NCBI RefSeq assembly: GCF_963662255.1
Contig: NC_085055.1
Location: 18,834,704-18,898,703 of the forward strand
Direction of reading: 5' to 3'
DNA: 64,000 nucleotides
Source of the DNA: Cinclus cinclus
Lineage: Eukaryota; Chordata; Aves; Passeriformes; Cinclidae
Shown: positions 52,563 to 64,000 of the stretch, one piece after another
Layout of the letters: each line of letters starts with the position of its first letter
Numbering within the stretch: the stretch's first letter is position 1
The notes under the pieces: generated by a model
The model's database searches: none
Told to the model about the DNA's origin: nothing
The model's input: the letters and a program-made list of their open reading frames with translations, nothing else
Translations under genes and position numbers: made by a program

Positions 52563-55500
52563 CTAGAGAGAGAAAAAAACAAAATGTGAAAACTTCCAAA
52601 AGCATATGGGAAAGCAACTTGAGAGAGTCAAGTATTCCAAGTATGTCAGCTCAGAAATTTCATTATGTGAGCTCATTTCCTACTGACACAATATATGCTC
52701 TTACTCAGGACTTTTGTAAGTATGGAAAAGAAATCTAACTACTTACTACCTACCAAAGAACTATAGGGAAACAGATGTCATGTTAAAATTATGATACCTT
52801 TCACTAAGTAATTTAGAACAATTTCTGAGGGGTGCTTTGAATTCAGTTCACTCATACTGTTATGAATTAAAATGAAAAAGAAAATATATTAAAAAAAATC
52901 CTTCAAAATCCTTCAAACCTCTCTCCAGTTTCTGAAGTACCCGTGCTCCTTAACAGCACAGCCAATGGCAGTAATAATCTAAAGGGATTCAAATATAGTA
53001 CTTTAAGTAAATGATCTTGAAGGAATTCTCAGGTTTTTGTAATGTACACTTTTATTTCTGCTTCCTTCAGCCTCAAATCAAATAGCACATGTAGTCTCAA
53101 TTATGTGGGACTGGAAATCAGTACCCAGTGGCCACATTAAAACAGGAATCTTTGTTTGGGGTACTGCACTTTCATCCAGGAAGAAAGAGGCCAACACCGC
53201 TGGACACATACACAAGTCTGAATGCAAGTAATTCACAAGTAATGAATGCAGTTGGAAGAGATATTCACTACAATATCCAAGTTAACCCAGTGAAACAGAG
53301 TTCAAGTCAGTGAAAGAATGCTTAGATCTCCCACACTGCACTGAAAATTTCAAATACACCATGGACCCAGCTCACTGTGGCACTGTTGTGCAGAAAGTTA
53401 CAGGTACAAAAATAGCCCACAATGTAACCCAAAGGTAATCTGAACCTTTAAAAAATAAATCTGTGATCACATTCCTACAGCAGAAATGCATTATGTGAGA
53501 GGGGACTTCTCTGTTGAATGTCAGCAGTTATCAAAGGTTACACAGCCACCTCTCTAATTTTGTGCAGAACTAAATCTGAAATTGCTTGGCAATCCAACTC
53601 TGCTCCAGATGGTTCTTGTCTTAATAGGATGTTCAGCTTGAATACAGTTAATATATTTTCATGTTGCTTAAAAATATATATAAAAAATAAATTTTGTCAG
53701 GGATCTTTACATAACTCTGGGATTTGTGTTTACTGCTCATATTTACATTTGTTAGAATGATAAACTATTTTTGATATAAAAACCTCAGGTCTTAAAAAGA
53801 AACCCGAGTTGCAGGACACACCAGAGGGAGCAATAACACCACTAAAGCAGGAATGAGAGTCTGGAATTGAAGTTTACTGGGACAAAGAATTCCATGCCTA
53901 GTTAGAAGAGCCAACTGAGACACTCATACTTGAGAGGATCTCTTGCAGAGAGAGCTCTGCTCACAGCCTGGATATACACGAGGGATGATAAGAATCAGTG
54001 TCTGTCAGCAGAAAGGTAGCCCATATAATTTTATAAAAACTCGAATTTTCCAGTATTTAATTTCTCTACAGGAAAAAAAAAAATCTGGCAGGAAAATGTT
54101 ACAATTATGCCACTGCTACCAGTAAGAAAAAAGTGCTAAATGAGACAAAAAGCATAATGAGATTAAAAATCACACCATTTTTTTCATTTTAACATCGAAT
54201 TAAAGGAAAATCAGCCAATTTATGATATTCTAAATCCATAGCTTTTTCTGTATATTGTAATTTTAACAGGGCAACTAAAGATTTGTGTTTGCAAAGCAGA
54301 GAAAGGAACAAAGCCTGGTTTATGTTTCTCAAGCAGTGGAGGCTTCCTGTTGTACAATCATACATTAGAAGCTTATTCCAGCTCCAGAAGAAAATTTCCA
54401 ACACAACATTTTGTACATTGCACTGTTTTCATGGCCCAGCAGTAAGATCTAAAAATGGAAAAATTAAGTTGAGAAAATTAAATTACACCCATCAGCAAAT
54501 GGCTTTTTCAGCTTATTACAGAGGTAACAGGCTGAACCACCAATTTTTTAAATTTTGAACTTAATACAACTCTACACGTGAACAAACTGACAATCTAAAT
54601 TTTCCATAAACTCTGTTCACTTAATTAACAAGTTTTGCAAACACATGTGAGAGAAAACTAAAAAAACTGTATTATCCATTCTTTTGCTGCTTTGCTTGCA
54701 AAAGCCTGAAAGAATTCTAACGGAATCAAATCTGTGCTGATAAAACTGCCAGCAATCACTTGTGGGAAGAAAGAAAGGGAAGAAGAAAGAAAAGCATTTA
54801 TCTGTACTTTGCAAAAGGACTTTTCTGAAAAAAATGGAAGGCAAAATAAATTAACTTTCAAGATAAAATTACAAAAGGGACAATAATTGATGATTTTATA
54901 TTCCAGTGTATTAATAATATTAGGCATGGAGATGCAAGCTACTTAACTCTGGATTACACTGTGTTTAAAGTGAGCACAAGATAAGCACATGCCTGCAGAA
55001 GTGCATTATGAAACACGACTGTTGGACACCTTTCTGCATAGAAATTCACAGCTTACTTCTTGTTAAACAGATATCCCTGCACAACTGAGCAAACAAACAC
55101 CTATTTTTCTCAGCAGCAAGACTTGCAGCAGCACTCAGGCTCCCAGCTGACAAAGCATTCCCCCTCCCACCCCAAGACTTGGCTTTTATTTAGAATATGA
55201 ATCCTCCTGTTGAATTGGCCAATTTACAGATGCTGCAGGAGACAGAGTATCCAGGCAACACGGCTGAGGCTGCTGGAGCAGGAAGCAAAGGAAATTGCTC
55301 AGTTGTACAGTTGAAAAGACAGAATTATCCTTAAAATTTTATTTCCATAAGAGTAATCAGAAAATAAAAATGAACTAAAGAGCTATCCTTCTGTAATTTT
55401 CCTGGCCTTACACTGGCAAGCTACCACATTTGCAAAAGGTAGGAGTATAAAAAATATTTCAAATTTTGTCAGAAAATGGAACAGCTTTTCATTTAAACTC

Positions 55501-56380
55501 ACTAACAATAGCCACACTTCCCAACATTAACATTTGGTTCCCTTATTTAAAATCTGTTAATCTGCCTTTTAACGATTTTATTTGTGTACAATAGAATAAA
55601 TTTTATCTGTAACAAAACTGAGGATGCTTCTTTTACATCAAATAATTAATTCATCTGATTGTTTTGTTATTTACAATCTAAGCACTGGGATAATAGATCC
55701 CAGTTTGAATACTCTGGTTTTCATGCACTAGCATTAAAATGGACCAGCATTTAAATCCTTAATCAACATTTCAATATCTTATTTGCAAAGGTCTTAAAAT
55801 GCTTTAATACCACCTTTTATTGCTATACTGTAATCGGTGTCCATGGAAAGAAATATTGCACAACTATTTGAACTACATTATGTATTTCTGCCAGGAACAG
55901 AGCTGGCATCCTTCAATAAAATTTCCTTTTCCCTTGAGGAGTTGATACAAAAAAGCATGGCAAAAGCTGAGAGGACCAGACTTCTCACAAGGAGTTGCAG
56001 AGCCCTCAGTGCATCACTCAGTGAGTAAACATGACCCCATCATGACTTTTCTGTAATCATACAACACAAGATTCTGCCTGCAAACTACACCAAGAGCGAG
56101 TTCCTTTCTCTTCACTTAAAATGCAAAAAATCATTTTAGAACTTCAAGCAAAAAGAACACGTTTTCTTGAACAAGAAGTTCAAGTAGGCAAGAAGTGTGA
56201 GATCAAAGGACTACACTGTGTGCTTTTTAGAAAACAAACGAATGGAAAGAGCCACTAAATCCAACAATAGATCAGTGTAGTCTACAAAAGAGATCCTAAG
56301 GCAGTAGTAGTACTGCTGGGGATTATTTTTTCATACAGGTCTCACAGCTTGTACATTTTTATAACAAACTCCACAGTGCT

Positions 56381-56455
56381 CCCCTGGGAAGGGCTTGGAA
56401 TGAGAGGATCTGTGAGGTCCCTTCCAGCCCAAACCATTCCACGGCTCAGTAATTC
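56381..56455 (+). mobile_element. Short CR1 3' end
   Basis: Contains 'tggaatgagaggatctgtgaggtcccttccagcccaaaccattccacgg', the last 60-75 bp of a CR1 copy. It lies inside the large PXYLP1 intron and is antisense to the gene. Confidence 0.65.
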
Positions 56456-58479
56456 CATCTGCTTCACTGCTGCCTGCCTCTTCACAGTCAGCAGAGGCCT
56501 CAGGAGAGCTTTCCTCACCTGATTCTGGTCTGGATCCCACTTGGACCTCTCTCCAAGTCAAATCCACACACCCTTTAGCTCACAGGATGATACTTGTCTC
56601 ATCTCCCACCTCATTTTTGTGGCAGTTTCAAAACATGTGCATACTGAACCTAAAATTTCGGTATTTGTTACTAAGCTTCTTATGATTAACATCAACACCT
56701 CCCAAAATGTCTTCAAGTATATGCTAATTAACCCAGCTTACTATCAAATTATAGCAGTCTTCTGAAATCATTTTAGTGTCTTCCAGAAAGCATTTCTTCT
56801 CTCTCACATACAAACTCAGTGAAGAAACACTGCATATTTTTTTACTTTTGACATTATAAATGTGAGCTACATAAGGAAAAAAAAGTGTGGGATTAATTTA
56901 CTTCCCCCATAAGCAAGCACTACAATGAACGGATTTTCATAACATCATTCAGGTAATTTTCTTGAGGAAAAAAGTATGCATTATTTGGTTCCCTTTGGAA
57001 ATTTGCATCCAGAACAATAAAAATGATAACAATAATATTAATTGAAGTTTTAGATGGAAGAAATCTCCAAAGCATTTAATCCATTTGCTTATATTCATTC
57101 CACACTTATGTGTCACAATCCATAATTCACAAAACCCAAGCGTGACCTCAAGGCAATTTTGCATATCCATTAGAAGTCCATGGGGCTGTGGCATAATCTG
57201 CTTAATTAATGAATTCCATCAGCTGAATGCCAAGTCAAATAAAGAGCAGCCTGCATATGAGCAGCTTGCTTATCTGATGTTGTAAGTCCAGAAAGCTTAA
57301 ACAAGCCAGACTTTCCACCAGACATTTCAACTCAACTGTACAGCAGCAAGAAACCCTCAGCCTAAAGGCAGTGAGTACAGACCTTGTCACACTCCCCCAT
57401 ATAAATACACCTACAATCAAGCACCAAAGGAATCACAAAGGAATATAAGCCTGAAAGCCAAACACAGCAAATAACTTCCTAATGCTGAAGTAATGAACGT
57501 TCCATTCAAAACAATAGCTTAATTCTAGCTTTTTTCAGTAAGGTCAGCTTTAACACATCTGGACAGAACAGTGCAGAGCCAACTCCTTTAATCTTTCTGC
57601 TGCCCTAAATTAGGAGGAGATGCTCTAATACAGAAATTTTGTTCTTGAGGAGACAAGGTCTTTGAGTGACTGTGAGTGGTAAGGTATGTGTCATTTACAC
57701 AGTGATGCTCCAATGCTTCACCAGTCAGTGAGAGCCACGGGTATTCCCCCTCTGGCCTCCTCAGAGCCTGACTGTGCCCTCTCAGCTGCTCCACTTGGCC
57801 ATTTGACCAACATGTGGTCAAAGCCACACTACTTCCTCGCCTTCTATGGACAGCTTTTCTAACTCCAGGGCCTTCACGTTGTACTCCGTGCCTGAAACTG
57901 AAGTGGAAACAGCTGTAAGAGCTTTTCTGACAAATACAAAACTGAAGTCTCATGTGGCATACTAATATTGAGAAACACAGGTACTCATCTAACACTGTCA
58001 CTTTCAGTTAACATCTTTTCAGTAAAGCTTTCTCACATCCATTTTAACATGACAGAGATTAAGAAAGATCAGAAGATCAAAGCCTTTTAGGAACTCCAAT
58101 AGAAATCTGGATCATATTTCTCTACTTAGTATTTCATGCTGAAAATAATGTCACCCCTTATAGGTAAATCATAAAAATGTTATCATAGCTATTAGTAAAC
58201 AATTCATTTCCCATCTTGTTAGAAAAAATTATTTTTTAATTAAAATAACTCCCACTCCAATCTGTGGCAGAGATAACCGAAGCTTGGTCTCCTCTCTGCA
58301 GTCTCAGGAATGCATATTTCATTTCAGGAAGCCATTCTGTTTGCAGTGGGCACAGAGTGCTTCTGGGGCTAGCTACCTCTCCAAGGAAATCCAACCTCTC
58401 CTGAAGGATGTTGGACCAGACCCCTGGATGACACCTCTTGAGAAAACAGGCATTTTGGTGAAGCTGAAGTGTCCAGTCT

Positions 58480-58706
58480 CTTGGGCTGCCAGTGCACACT
58501 GCTTTTCATCCACTAGAACCTCCAAGTCCTCTGCAGGGCTGTTCTCAGTGATTCCTCCCCATCTGTACCCATGTCTGGGATTGCCCTGAGCCAGGTGAAC
58601 CTCTTGGATTTCTTGACCCTCTTGAGTTTCTCATGGACCCGCTTCTCAAGCTGGACACAAATTCTTGTCACTGCAAACTTGCTGAGAGTGCATTCAATTC
58701 CACTGC
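58480..58706 (-). mobile_element. CR1 LINE fragment, 3' piece
   Basis: The minus strand reads GIECTLSKFA directly beside the LTR junction, continuing the reverse-transcriptase frame of the 59.4-kb piece. It then has a segment like 'ctgagaacagccctgcagagg acttgg' and 'gcagtgtgcactggcagccc', familiar from songbird CR1 tails. The middle of the element (the expected FADDTKLGG region) is deleted or diverged. The 3' limit is unclear and may extend to about 58262. Confidence 0.65.
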
Positions 58707-58711
58707 CCATG

Positions 58712-59425
58712 TGTTGGGGTTGGCTCTTTCCCTTTTCCCTCTGTGGAATTTTCCCCATTGTCATGCTAAGATACCTGTTGACTGGGCCCTGGTGGCAAGG
58801 AGGGGTGGGGGGAGACAGAGGAGGGAAACCCTGCGAGATTCAAACAGGCAGAAAAGGAAACGAAAGGCTCTAACTCAGCCCATTTCCCCGCGGAGTTCGG
58901 ACGAGAAGGACGATCGCCGTCTCTGCCCCATCACTGCCATCCCAGTGTCGGGAGCCATCCTCACTGCTGTCAGACCCTGCACTGCTGCCTTCTCGCTGTG
59001 AACTCCCACCATCCAGCACTCTGCTGAGCACTAGGACCGACACCATAAACAGAAAGCTATCTCTCCATCTCTCTCTCTCTCCCCCTGGGACAGTGCTGCC
59101 ATCACCCCCAGCTCTCCTGCAGCTCTGCGGGACCTGCCCACCCCCAGCACCGGGAACTGCAGCTCAGGGAAAAAGTGCCTGCAGCCAGAAAGGGACTGGG
59201 ACTGAGTTACTGCTCTGTTTGTGGGTAATTTCATAGCTGTTATTGTTCTTGTTTGTCTTGTTAGTTATACTAGTAAAGAACTGTTATTCCTATCCCCACA
59301 TCTTTGCCTGAGAGCTCCCTTAATTTCAGAATCATAATTATCTGTAGGAAGGAAGGATCACATTTTTCAGTTCAAAGGGAGGCTTCTGCTTTCCTCAGCA
59401 AACACCTGTCTTTCAAACCAGGACA
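58712..59425 (+). mobile_element. Solo LTR of a songbird-type endogenous retrovirus (ERVL-like), 714 bp
   Basis: The element begins TGTTGGGGTTGG and ends CCAGGACA, so it has the TG...CA ends of an LTR. It is flanked by a perfect 5-bp duplication, CCATG, at 58707-58711 and 59426-59430. The 3' half carries 'agtaaagaactgttattcc', 'tttgcctgagagctccctta' and 'aaacacctgtctttcaaacc', which resemble passerine LTR ends I remember. A 5-bp duplication fits ERVL-type integration. There is no internal retroviral sequence and no second LTR, so it is a solo LTR left by recombination. It lies antisense to PXYLP1 inside its large intron. Removing it together with one CCATG restores the interrupted CR1 copy, which shows that the LTR is the younger insertion. 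The family name is not certain. Confidence 0.85.
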
Positions 59426-59735
59426 CCATGTTAGGAATGAAGGTATTGAAGAGCACTGGTCCCAGAGCCCTGAGGGACACCACTCATCAGTGGCCTCCAT
59501 GGACACAGAGCTCCTCATCACCTCTGCATCCATTCAGCCAATTCCTCATCCACTGAGCAGTCCACCCTTCCAATCCACATCTCTCCAGTTCAAAGGCCAC
59601 CAGACTGGTCAGGCATATTTGCCCTGAATAAAGCTGTGCTGGCTGTCCTGGACCATCTCTTTGTCTTGCACTTGCCTAAAAATTCCTTCCATGAAGATCT
59701 GCTCCATGATCCTCCCAGGCACTAAGGTGAAATGC
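59426..59735 (-). mobile_element. CR1 LINE fragment, 5' piece (reverse-transcriptase region)
   Basis: Read on the minus strand, this piece encodes degraded CR1 reverse transcriptase. It includes GVPQG and, after a frame change, LGPVLFNTF, which match the conserved SGVPQGSVLGPVLFN block of avian CR1. The element is broken by small deletions and cannot be functional. It is continuous with the piece at 58480-58706 once the LTR is removed. Confidence 0.75.
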
Positions 59736-60096
59736 ATTTTCAGTGTGGAATTAACACTTCCAGCACAACAGAGTAAAAGCCTTTTGTGAGTAAAGAAATA
59801 ATGTTCTTGCTTTTCTGGTGTGGAATTAAAGACAGAGGAGATTCCATGCCATTCTGGGAAAAGCTATTTATGGTCCATCTACACTGCTTTGTGTATCTAC
59901 TGTGCCTCTTTTCCTGAGTAATGTATTCAGGAACACAACACACATTGTGTTCAGCCACTGAAATCTCCACACTTGACACTCCTGAGGGGACAGCAGCAGG
60001 AAGGAGTATATTTGCCCAGGGGTTTTGCTAACATATCTTGGTATTTTTCTTTTAATTTTATATATTCAGTAGGTTCACTGGTAAGTCCTCTGTCGA

Positions 60097-60130
60097 AAAA
60101 TCATCATCATCATCATCATCATTATCATCC
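60097..60130 (+). repeat. ATC trinucleotide microsatellite
   Basis: Eight or so consecutive 'atc' units with one 'att', in the large PXYLP1 intron. Confidence 0.9.
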
Positions 60131-61047
60131 TACTTAAAAGTACTTCCATGTAATCAAACCAGCCATGGCAAAAGCTGGGAAATTACATTATCACTGTTTT
60201 TTTTCTAGTGCTGTACAATATAATTCACCTCTATCAGTGAGTAGAATCTAAATAAAAAAGGAAGATTCTGCCACAAAGAAGCAACTCAGATCATATCTGC
60301 AGCTCAAGGTAATTCAGGTGTGAAAACAGCAGTAGGTTTTCAGCAATCTACAAACACATGATGTTAGACAAAAGCACTATATTGAATCAGAAAGAAAAAT
60401 GATGCTTCAGTGGCAGTTAGACACAAATAATTTGTAACAGATCTAAACAGAGAGAGGTAACTATAGGAAAGGGCCATTTGACAAGTACCAAACAGTAGCC
60501 CTTTCTGTTAACTTGTATTTTAATAGTTAAATGTAAAACTCCCATTTTTTTCTGAATTCTGACACAAATCATTAAGGGAAAACTCAGTCCATATTTCTGA
60601 AGAGTAAAAGAAAAAATAATATAAAAGAAATATCAGTTTTCTTATGGTAGCACTGAACTGCCTGAGAGCTTTTTGTATTCAGATGCACGGAACTGTGATG
60701 AGCTGAAATGGAAGAGATAATCTCAACCAATGCACTTACATTTTCAAAATGTAGAAACTTCTCATCTAAGAGGAATGGCAACCTAAATATCTAACTAAAT
60801 AGCTTTTGCTTTTTAAAGAAATATGAAGAACTTATTCTGGTCTGAACTGGTAACATGTAGTAGTTCTTGTGTTAAAGAAAATACTGTGCACCAGCGATCT
60901 GGGGTTTGGTTTTTTTAAACCACGGCATTACACAATGGTCAGAAGTCACAATGTACTTCAGGCTGCACAAATTGTTTCCTGGAGACGAAAAAAAATTGTT
61001 CTCAAGCAAAGAAAGAGGTTAGTAAAGACAAACTCCAAGAATTTTAC

Positions 61048-61174
61048 CTGCTGGGCACCAACATACAGTCGATGTCAGGTCTCTTTGTCTTGGGAATGGC
61101 ATACAGAGGATACCTATCACCATGTCGAATCAGCACTTGAACTGACACCAGCTTAAAATAATGAGGGGCATGAC
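61048..61174 (-). CDS. PXYLP1: PXYLP1 coding exon with the catalytic RHGDRYP motif
   Basis: This exon carries the histidine acid phosphatase signature. It starts by completing glycine, continues HAPHYFKLVSVQVLIRHG, then DRYPLYAIPKTKRPDID, and ends at a split arginine codon (AG|). Counting from the first full codon seen in the window, the nucleophilic histidine is about residue 71. In this family that histidine forms the phospho-histidine intermediate and the following arginine binds phosphate. The acceptor is 'ctttag' and the donor 'CAG|gtaaaa'. Phases agree on both sides: phase 1 from the 62-kb exon and phase 2 into the 52.5-kb exon. The 876-bp intron before it (62050-61175) shows nothing else I recognise. 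The near-identity to human PXYLP1 in this block makes the assignment firm. Confidence 0.95.
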
Positions 61175-62050
61175 CTAAAGTGAAGAAAGGGAAAACAAAA
61201 CAACATCAACAAAAAAGTGTTACCTGCATGCACTTTCTTAAATAAAAAAAAAACAGGTATCATTAGCTTACTTTGGTATTACAATGAAAGAGAACACCCC
61301 TAGGAAATTGCAATTTACAATTTACCAACCCAAGAAAGATTTCACTTCAGATTGCAAGACAAGTTATACAAGACTAAGGCTCTTAGTACATATCCACAAT
61401 GCATCTGAAGCCCACTAAACACAAAAAACATTACTCAAGCACTGAGCTCTGTCAACATAATAAGGTTATTCCACTTCTATAATGCCTCTCTCCCGATGCC
61501 CATCATAATGATGGATATTGCTGCACGTCTAATCTGTATCTTTTTGATACACTACTTTGTGATTTATTTGATAACCATTAGTAGGATATGCTAATGAAGG
61601 ACTTCATTCAAACTTGCTGCAGCTGCTGTGGAAGAATGCAAATATGCCTTCTTGCTGGGCAAGTCTAATGGCTTGGAATTCCAAAATTAATTACTTCTGT
61701 GAGGATTTTCTTCCTGAATTCCACATCAACTGTTTGAAATGCAGCTGACTGTAACAAGAATTAGAATTCAAATGTTAAACATCTACATGTCCCCCAACCC
61801 TTTCAGTTTTAGACATATAGCTGACTATTGTCTCGACACAGAACAATTTCCAAAAATCTAGACACCAAAGAGGATACAAGGGAATAAAGAGCAGCAGCAC
61901 ATTTTGAACAGTAACATAATTCAGTGACCAGCTAGCATTTGCTCCACCTTCTCCAAGCAGCAGTGAACTGCCAATGCACAGAGTTATCATTTCTAAGAAC
62001 AGCACAAAGAAACAAGCAGCTAAGCTGAGGTCTGCCCTCCCAAAGCTTAC

Positions 62051-62212
62051 CTTCCATGCTGCGCTCAGCAATGGTGGGAATGTTGCAGTAAACATGAGCT
62101 TCATAAACAGGGTCTATGGCAGGAGGCTCTGTCAGCAAATCAGGCATTATTCTCTTCCGGCTCTTAGGATTCAACCCATCTTCCCTGACAGGGTTTACTG
62201 GGATTAAATGCA
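62051..62212 (-). CDS. PXYLP1: PXYLP1 coding exon (first coding exon visible in the window)
   Basis: 2-phosphoxylose phosphatase 1 is a Golgi type II membrane enzyme that removes the 2-phosphate from xylose in the glycosaminoglycan linkage region. This exon encodes the stem just after the signal anchor: 53 full codons starting HLIPVNP, with SRKRIMP and DPVYEAHVYCN, ending AERSME plus one base of a glycine codon. These blocks match human PXYLP1 (SKSRKRIMPD, TEPP, DPVYEA, CNIP, AERSMEG) as I remember it. The acceptor reads 'cctttcag' and the donor 'gtaagc'. The exon enters in phase 2, so two bases complete a codon begun upstream. It leaves in phase 1, which fits the next exon. The N-terminal cytoplasmic tail and membrane anchor (about 26 residues in human) are not here. 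Confidence 0.93.
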
Positions 62213-64000
62213 CTGAAAGGTACAACACACACACCATACACTTTCAGGAGACTTTAGGGACATTTAGGATTATGACTTTTTTATCATTATTTTTAAGTAA
62301 TTATATACAAAGACTATGTCTCTCTCTCTCTCATGTCTCTCAATAGTATGCAACAAATTTGTTGTGATTTCTTTTTTCCCCTGATTCACATAGCCCACAA
62401 GAGCTCTTTGGCTAAGTCAAGGCTTGGCTAAGACTTCAGAAACAGACCTGGAGCTAGAGCAACTCTGGGTTTTGCAGTCTTCTTGAAACTGTTTTTTCTA
62501 GCAGTCTTTCAGCATGAATCAGAAAAAATACCACAATAAGTCTGGTTGTTTCTCATAATTTTAAATTAAAAACTGACATTGAAAGACATTAGCAAAAGAC
62601 ACAGTACAGTTACGATGACGTAGTACAAACCACTGGGAAAACAAAGTTGTCAAGATTGAAGGACTGAATTATTCATAATTTTCCTCAATAATCCCTGCCC
62701 TTACATTGCCACCTTGTCAACCTTAAACATTCTGCCTTATCTAAAAAAAAAAAAAAGAAAAAAAACCCACAGAAAATATATTTCTTGGAATGAAACTGAG
62801 ACTAGCCAAAAACATGTGAAACACAAAGAAACGCAGTAAACACATGAAGAGAAGAAATTAACAGAAATACCACCACTGCCTCTTCTGACATGTAGATGAA
62901 AGCTGAAGTATATTCAAATATAAGGCCTTCGTGTGACAGCATCAGTTAATTTATGAGTCTTACCAGACTACACTTGTAATAACAAATACCGCTATTCTAT
63001 TCTATTTTCTGGAACTTTAATCAGAAGCTTTAGAGGTGAAAAAGAGGAGGAAAAGTGTACATATTTTTACCCCATTAGTCTTCAATCTTGAGGGAAAAAA
63101 AAAAAGAAAGAATGAGACAACAAATTTCAAAGCAAAATTTTACTAATTCTTCTGTGTCAATTCCCCAGTTCCATCTTGACTCCCAGTTCCAATTTCAGAG
63201 GTGAATTTGTTCCACAACAAACAGTTGTAGAGACCAGGAAAACCAATGAAGACAGCAAACCAAAGCAAAACACACAGATTTTAATAACACATAGCCAGTA
63301 ATAAACACAGGCTGTTCATTCCTACACTACAATACATTACCTTCAAATATTTTTGTGTGGTTACTCTTTGTCTGCCAAAACCAGAACCCAAACATTTTCC
63401 ATAGCCTTGCTAGTGCTGTTGACAAGGCAAATACCTGCGCAGTGCAGTGACTTGAAACTTTTCATTATGATGTTTCAGATTTTGCTTTCAGCTGTGTTTG
63501 GTGAGAATATTAAACTGTAATTTTGACTTTGGACACTTTAATTGTGGAGCTCAGATTTCAGCCTTTATCTATCAGACTCACTTTTTAGTTCCTTGCTTAG
63601 ACTCACATTGTTGTGAGACACTGCAAACCCCTGCCCAAGAAACTGGCAGTAACCCAGAACCTTGGTATTATCCACCAGAGGCTGGGAACTCTGGGCTTTG
63701 CAGTACATTTGTATATATAAATGTGTATGGCATAAATCCCAAACCCAAGAATGTCATACAGAAGTGACTGGACTCTGCAAATGAACAGCACTACAGACAG
63801 CAGCTGTCCACAGTACAAACAGCAAATTACAGGTACATTCTACTGGCCAGGTTTCCAAGCCAGAGAAGGTTACAGCAACAACTCTCAGCTTTCTGCAAGT
63901 TCTCTCTAGAGCAAACCCCAAGAACACTGCTCCTGCTCCCTTGGTGTCACAGACAGAGCTGGCTGAAGTACACAACAGGTCACGTAGCTCAAGTCAGCCT
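62213..64000 (-). other. PXYLP1: PXYLP1 upstream intron, running off the window
   Basis: The exon at 62212 needs an upstream exon ending in phase 2 that encodes the start codon and signal anchor. I looked for a leucine-rich anchor followed by a donor in this 1.8 kb and found none, so it should lie beyond 64000. Only A-rich runs (62742-62768, 63095-63107) and a short TC run (62319-62332) stand out. Confidence 0.7.

Larger units (their letters stand above)
52563..61047 (-). other. PXYLP1: PXYLP1 intron, 8,485 bp, containing repeats
   Basis: Large intron between the RHG exon and the 52.5-kb exon. It holds a short CR1 3' end (about 56381-56455), a CR1 reverse-transcriptase fragment in two pieces around a solo LTR (58480-59735), an ATC microsatellite (60097-60130), and an unexplained GC-rich open stretch (57588-57905). 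The remainder is AT-rich sequence in which I recognise nothing. Confidence 0.85.

Noticed and set aside
1..64000. tRNA, rRNA, CRISPR or bacterial operon features
   Set aside because: None seen; the repeats and split gene indicate vertebrate nuclear DNA.

Overview
This window looks like songbird (passerine) nuclear DNA. It is AT-rich, mostly non-coding and full of simple repeats. It carries avian CR1 LINE fragments with the typical 3' end (a 'cccttccaacccaaa' tail), and a solo LTR whose ends resemble songbird endogenous-retrovirus LTRs. No bacterial-type gene organisation is present. The species call rests on the repeats and on one gene recognised by its protein; no database search was possible.

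The only gene I recognise with confidence is PXYLP1 (2-phosphoxylose phosphatase 1, formerly ACPL2) on the minus strand. Four coding exons (62212-62051, 61174-61048, 52562-52423, 51110-50179) join in frame with canonical GT/AG sites. They give about 452 residues, close to the roughly 480 of the human protein. Only the N-terminal exon with the signal anchor is missing, and it should lie beyond position 64000. The 3' UTR probably runs to about 49.1-48.8 kb. The large third intron seen here (61047-52563) contains a CR1 reverse-transcriptase fragment split by a 714-bp solo LTR with a 5-bp target-site duplication.

From 45.4 to 47.4 kb there is a CpG-rich, GC-rich block with a three-copy 23-bp tandem repeat and a good minus-strand splice donor (46820/46819). 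It looks like a promoter and first exon of a minus-strand transcript running away from PXYLP1. In other vertebrates ZBTB38 lies downstream of PXYLP1 in the same orientation, so a distal ZBTB38 promoter is one reading; the ZBTB38 coding exon itself is not here. Just downstream in that direction is a 2.7-kb CA/CCCC array (42710-45444) that contains a 1148-bp higher-order tandem duplication.

From 1 to 42.7 kb I see no recognised gene. Three minus-strand stretches have protein-like reading frames and splice-like borders: 37820-37565 (cysteine pattern like the OSTM1 lumenal domain), 20040-19855, and 11749-11525 (a charged helix, one membrane span and a stop). The last two are phase-compatible. They may belong to an unrecognised minus-strand gene or may be chance. 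Other landmarks are a 485-nt uninterrupted homopurine tract (10352-10836), a hexamer array at 6.8 kb, a C-rich G-quadruplex candidate at 11.0 kb, and CR1 copies at 7.9, 15.2, 40.6, 48.2 and 56.4 kb.
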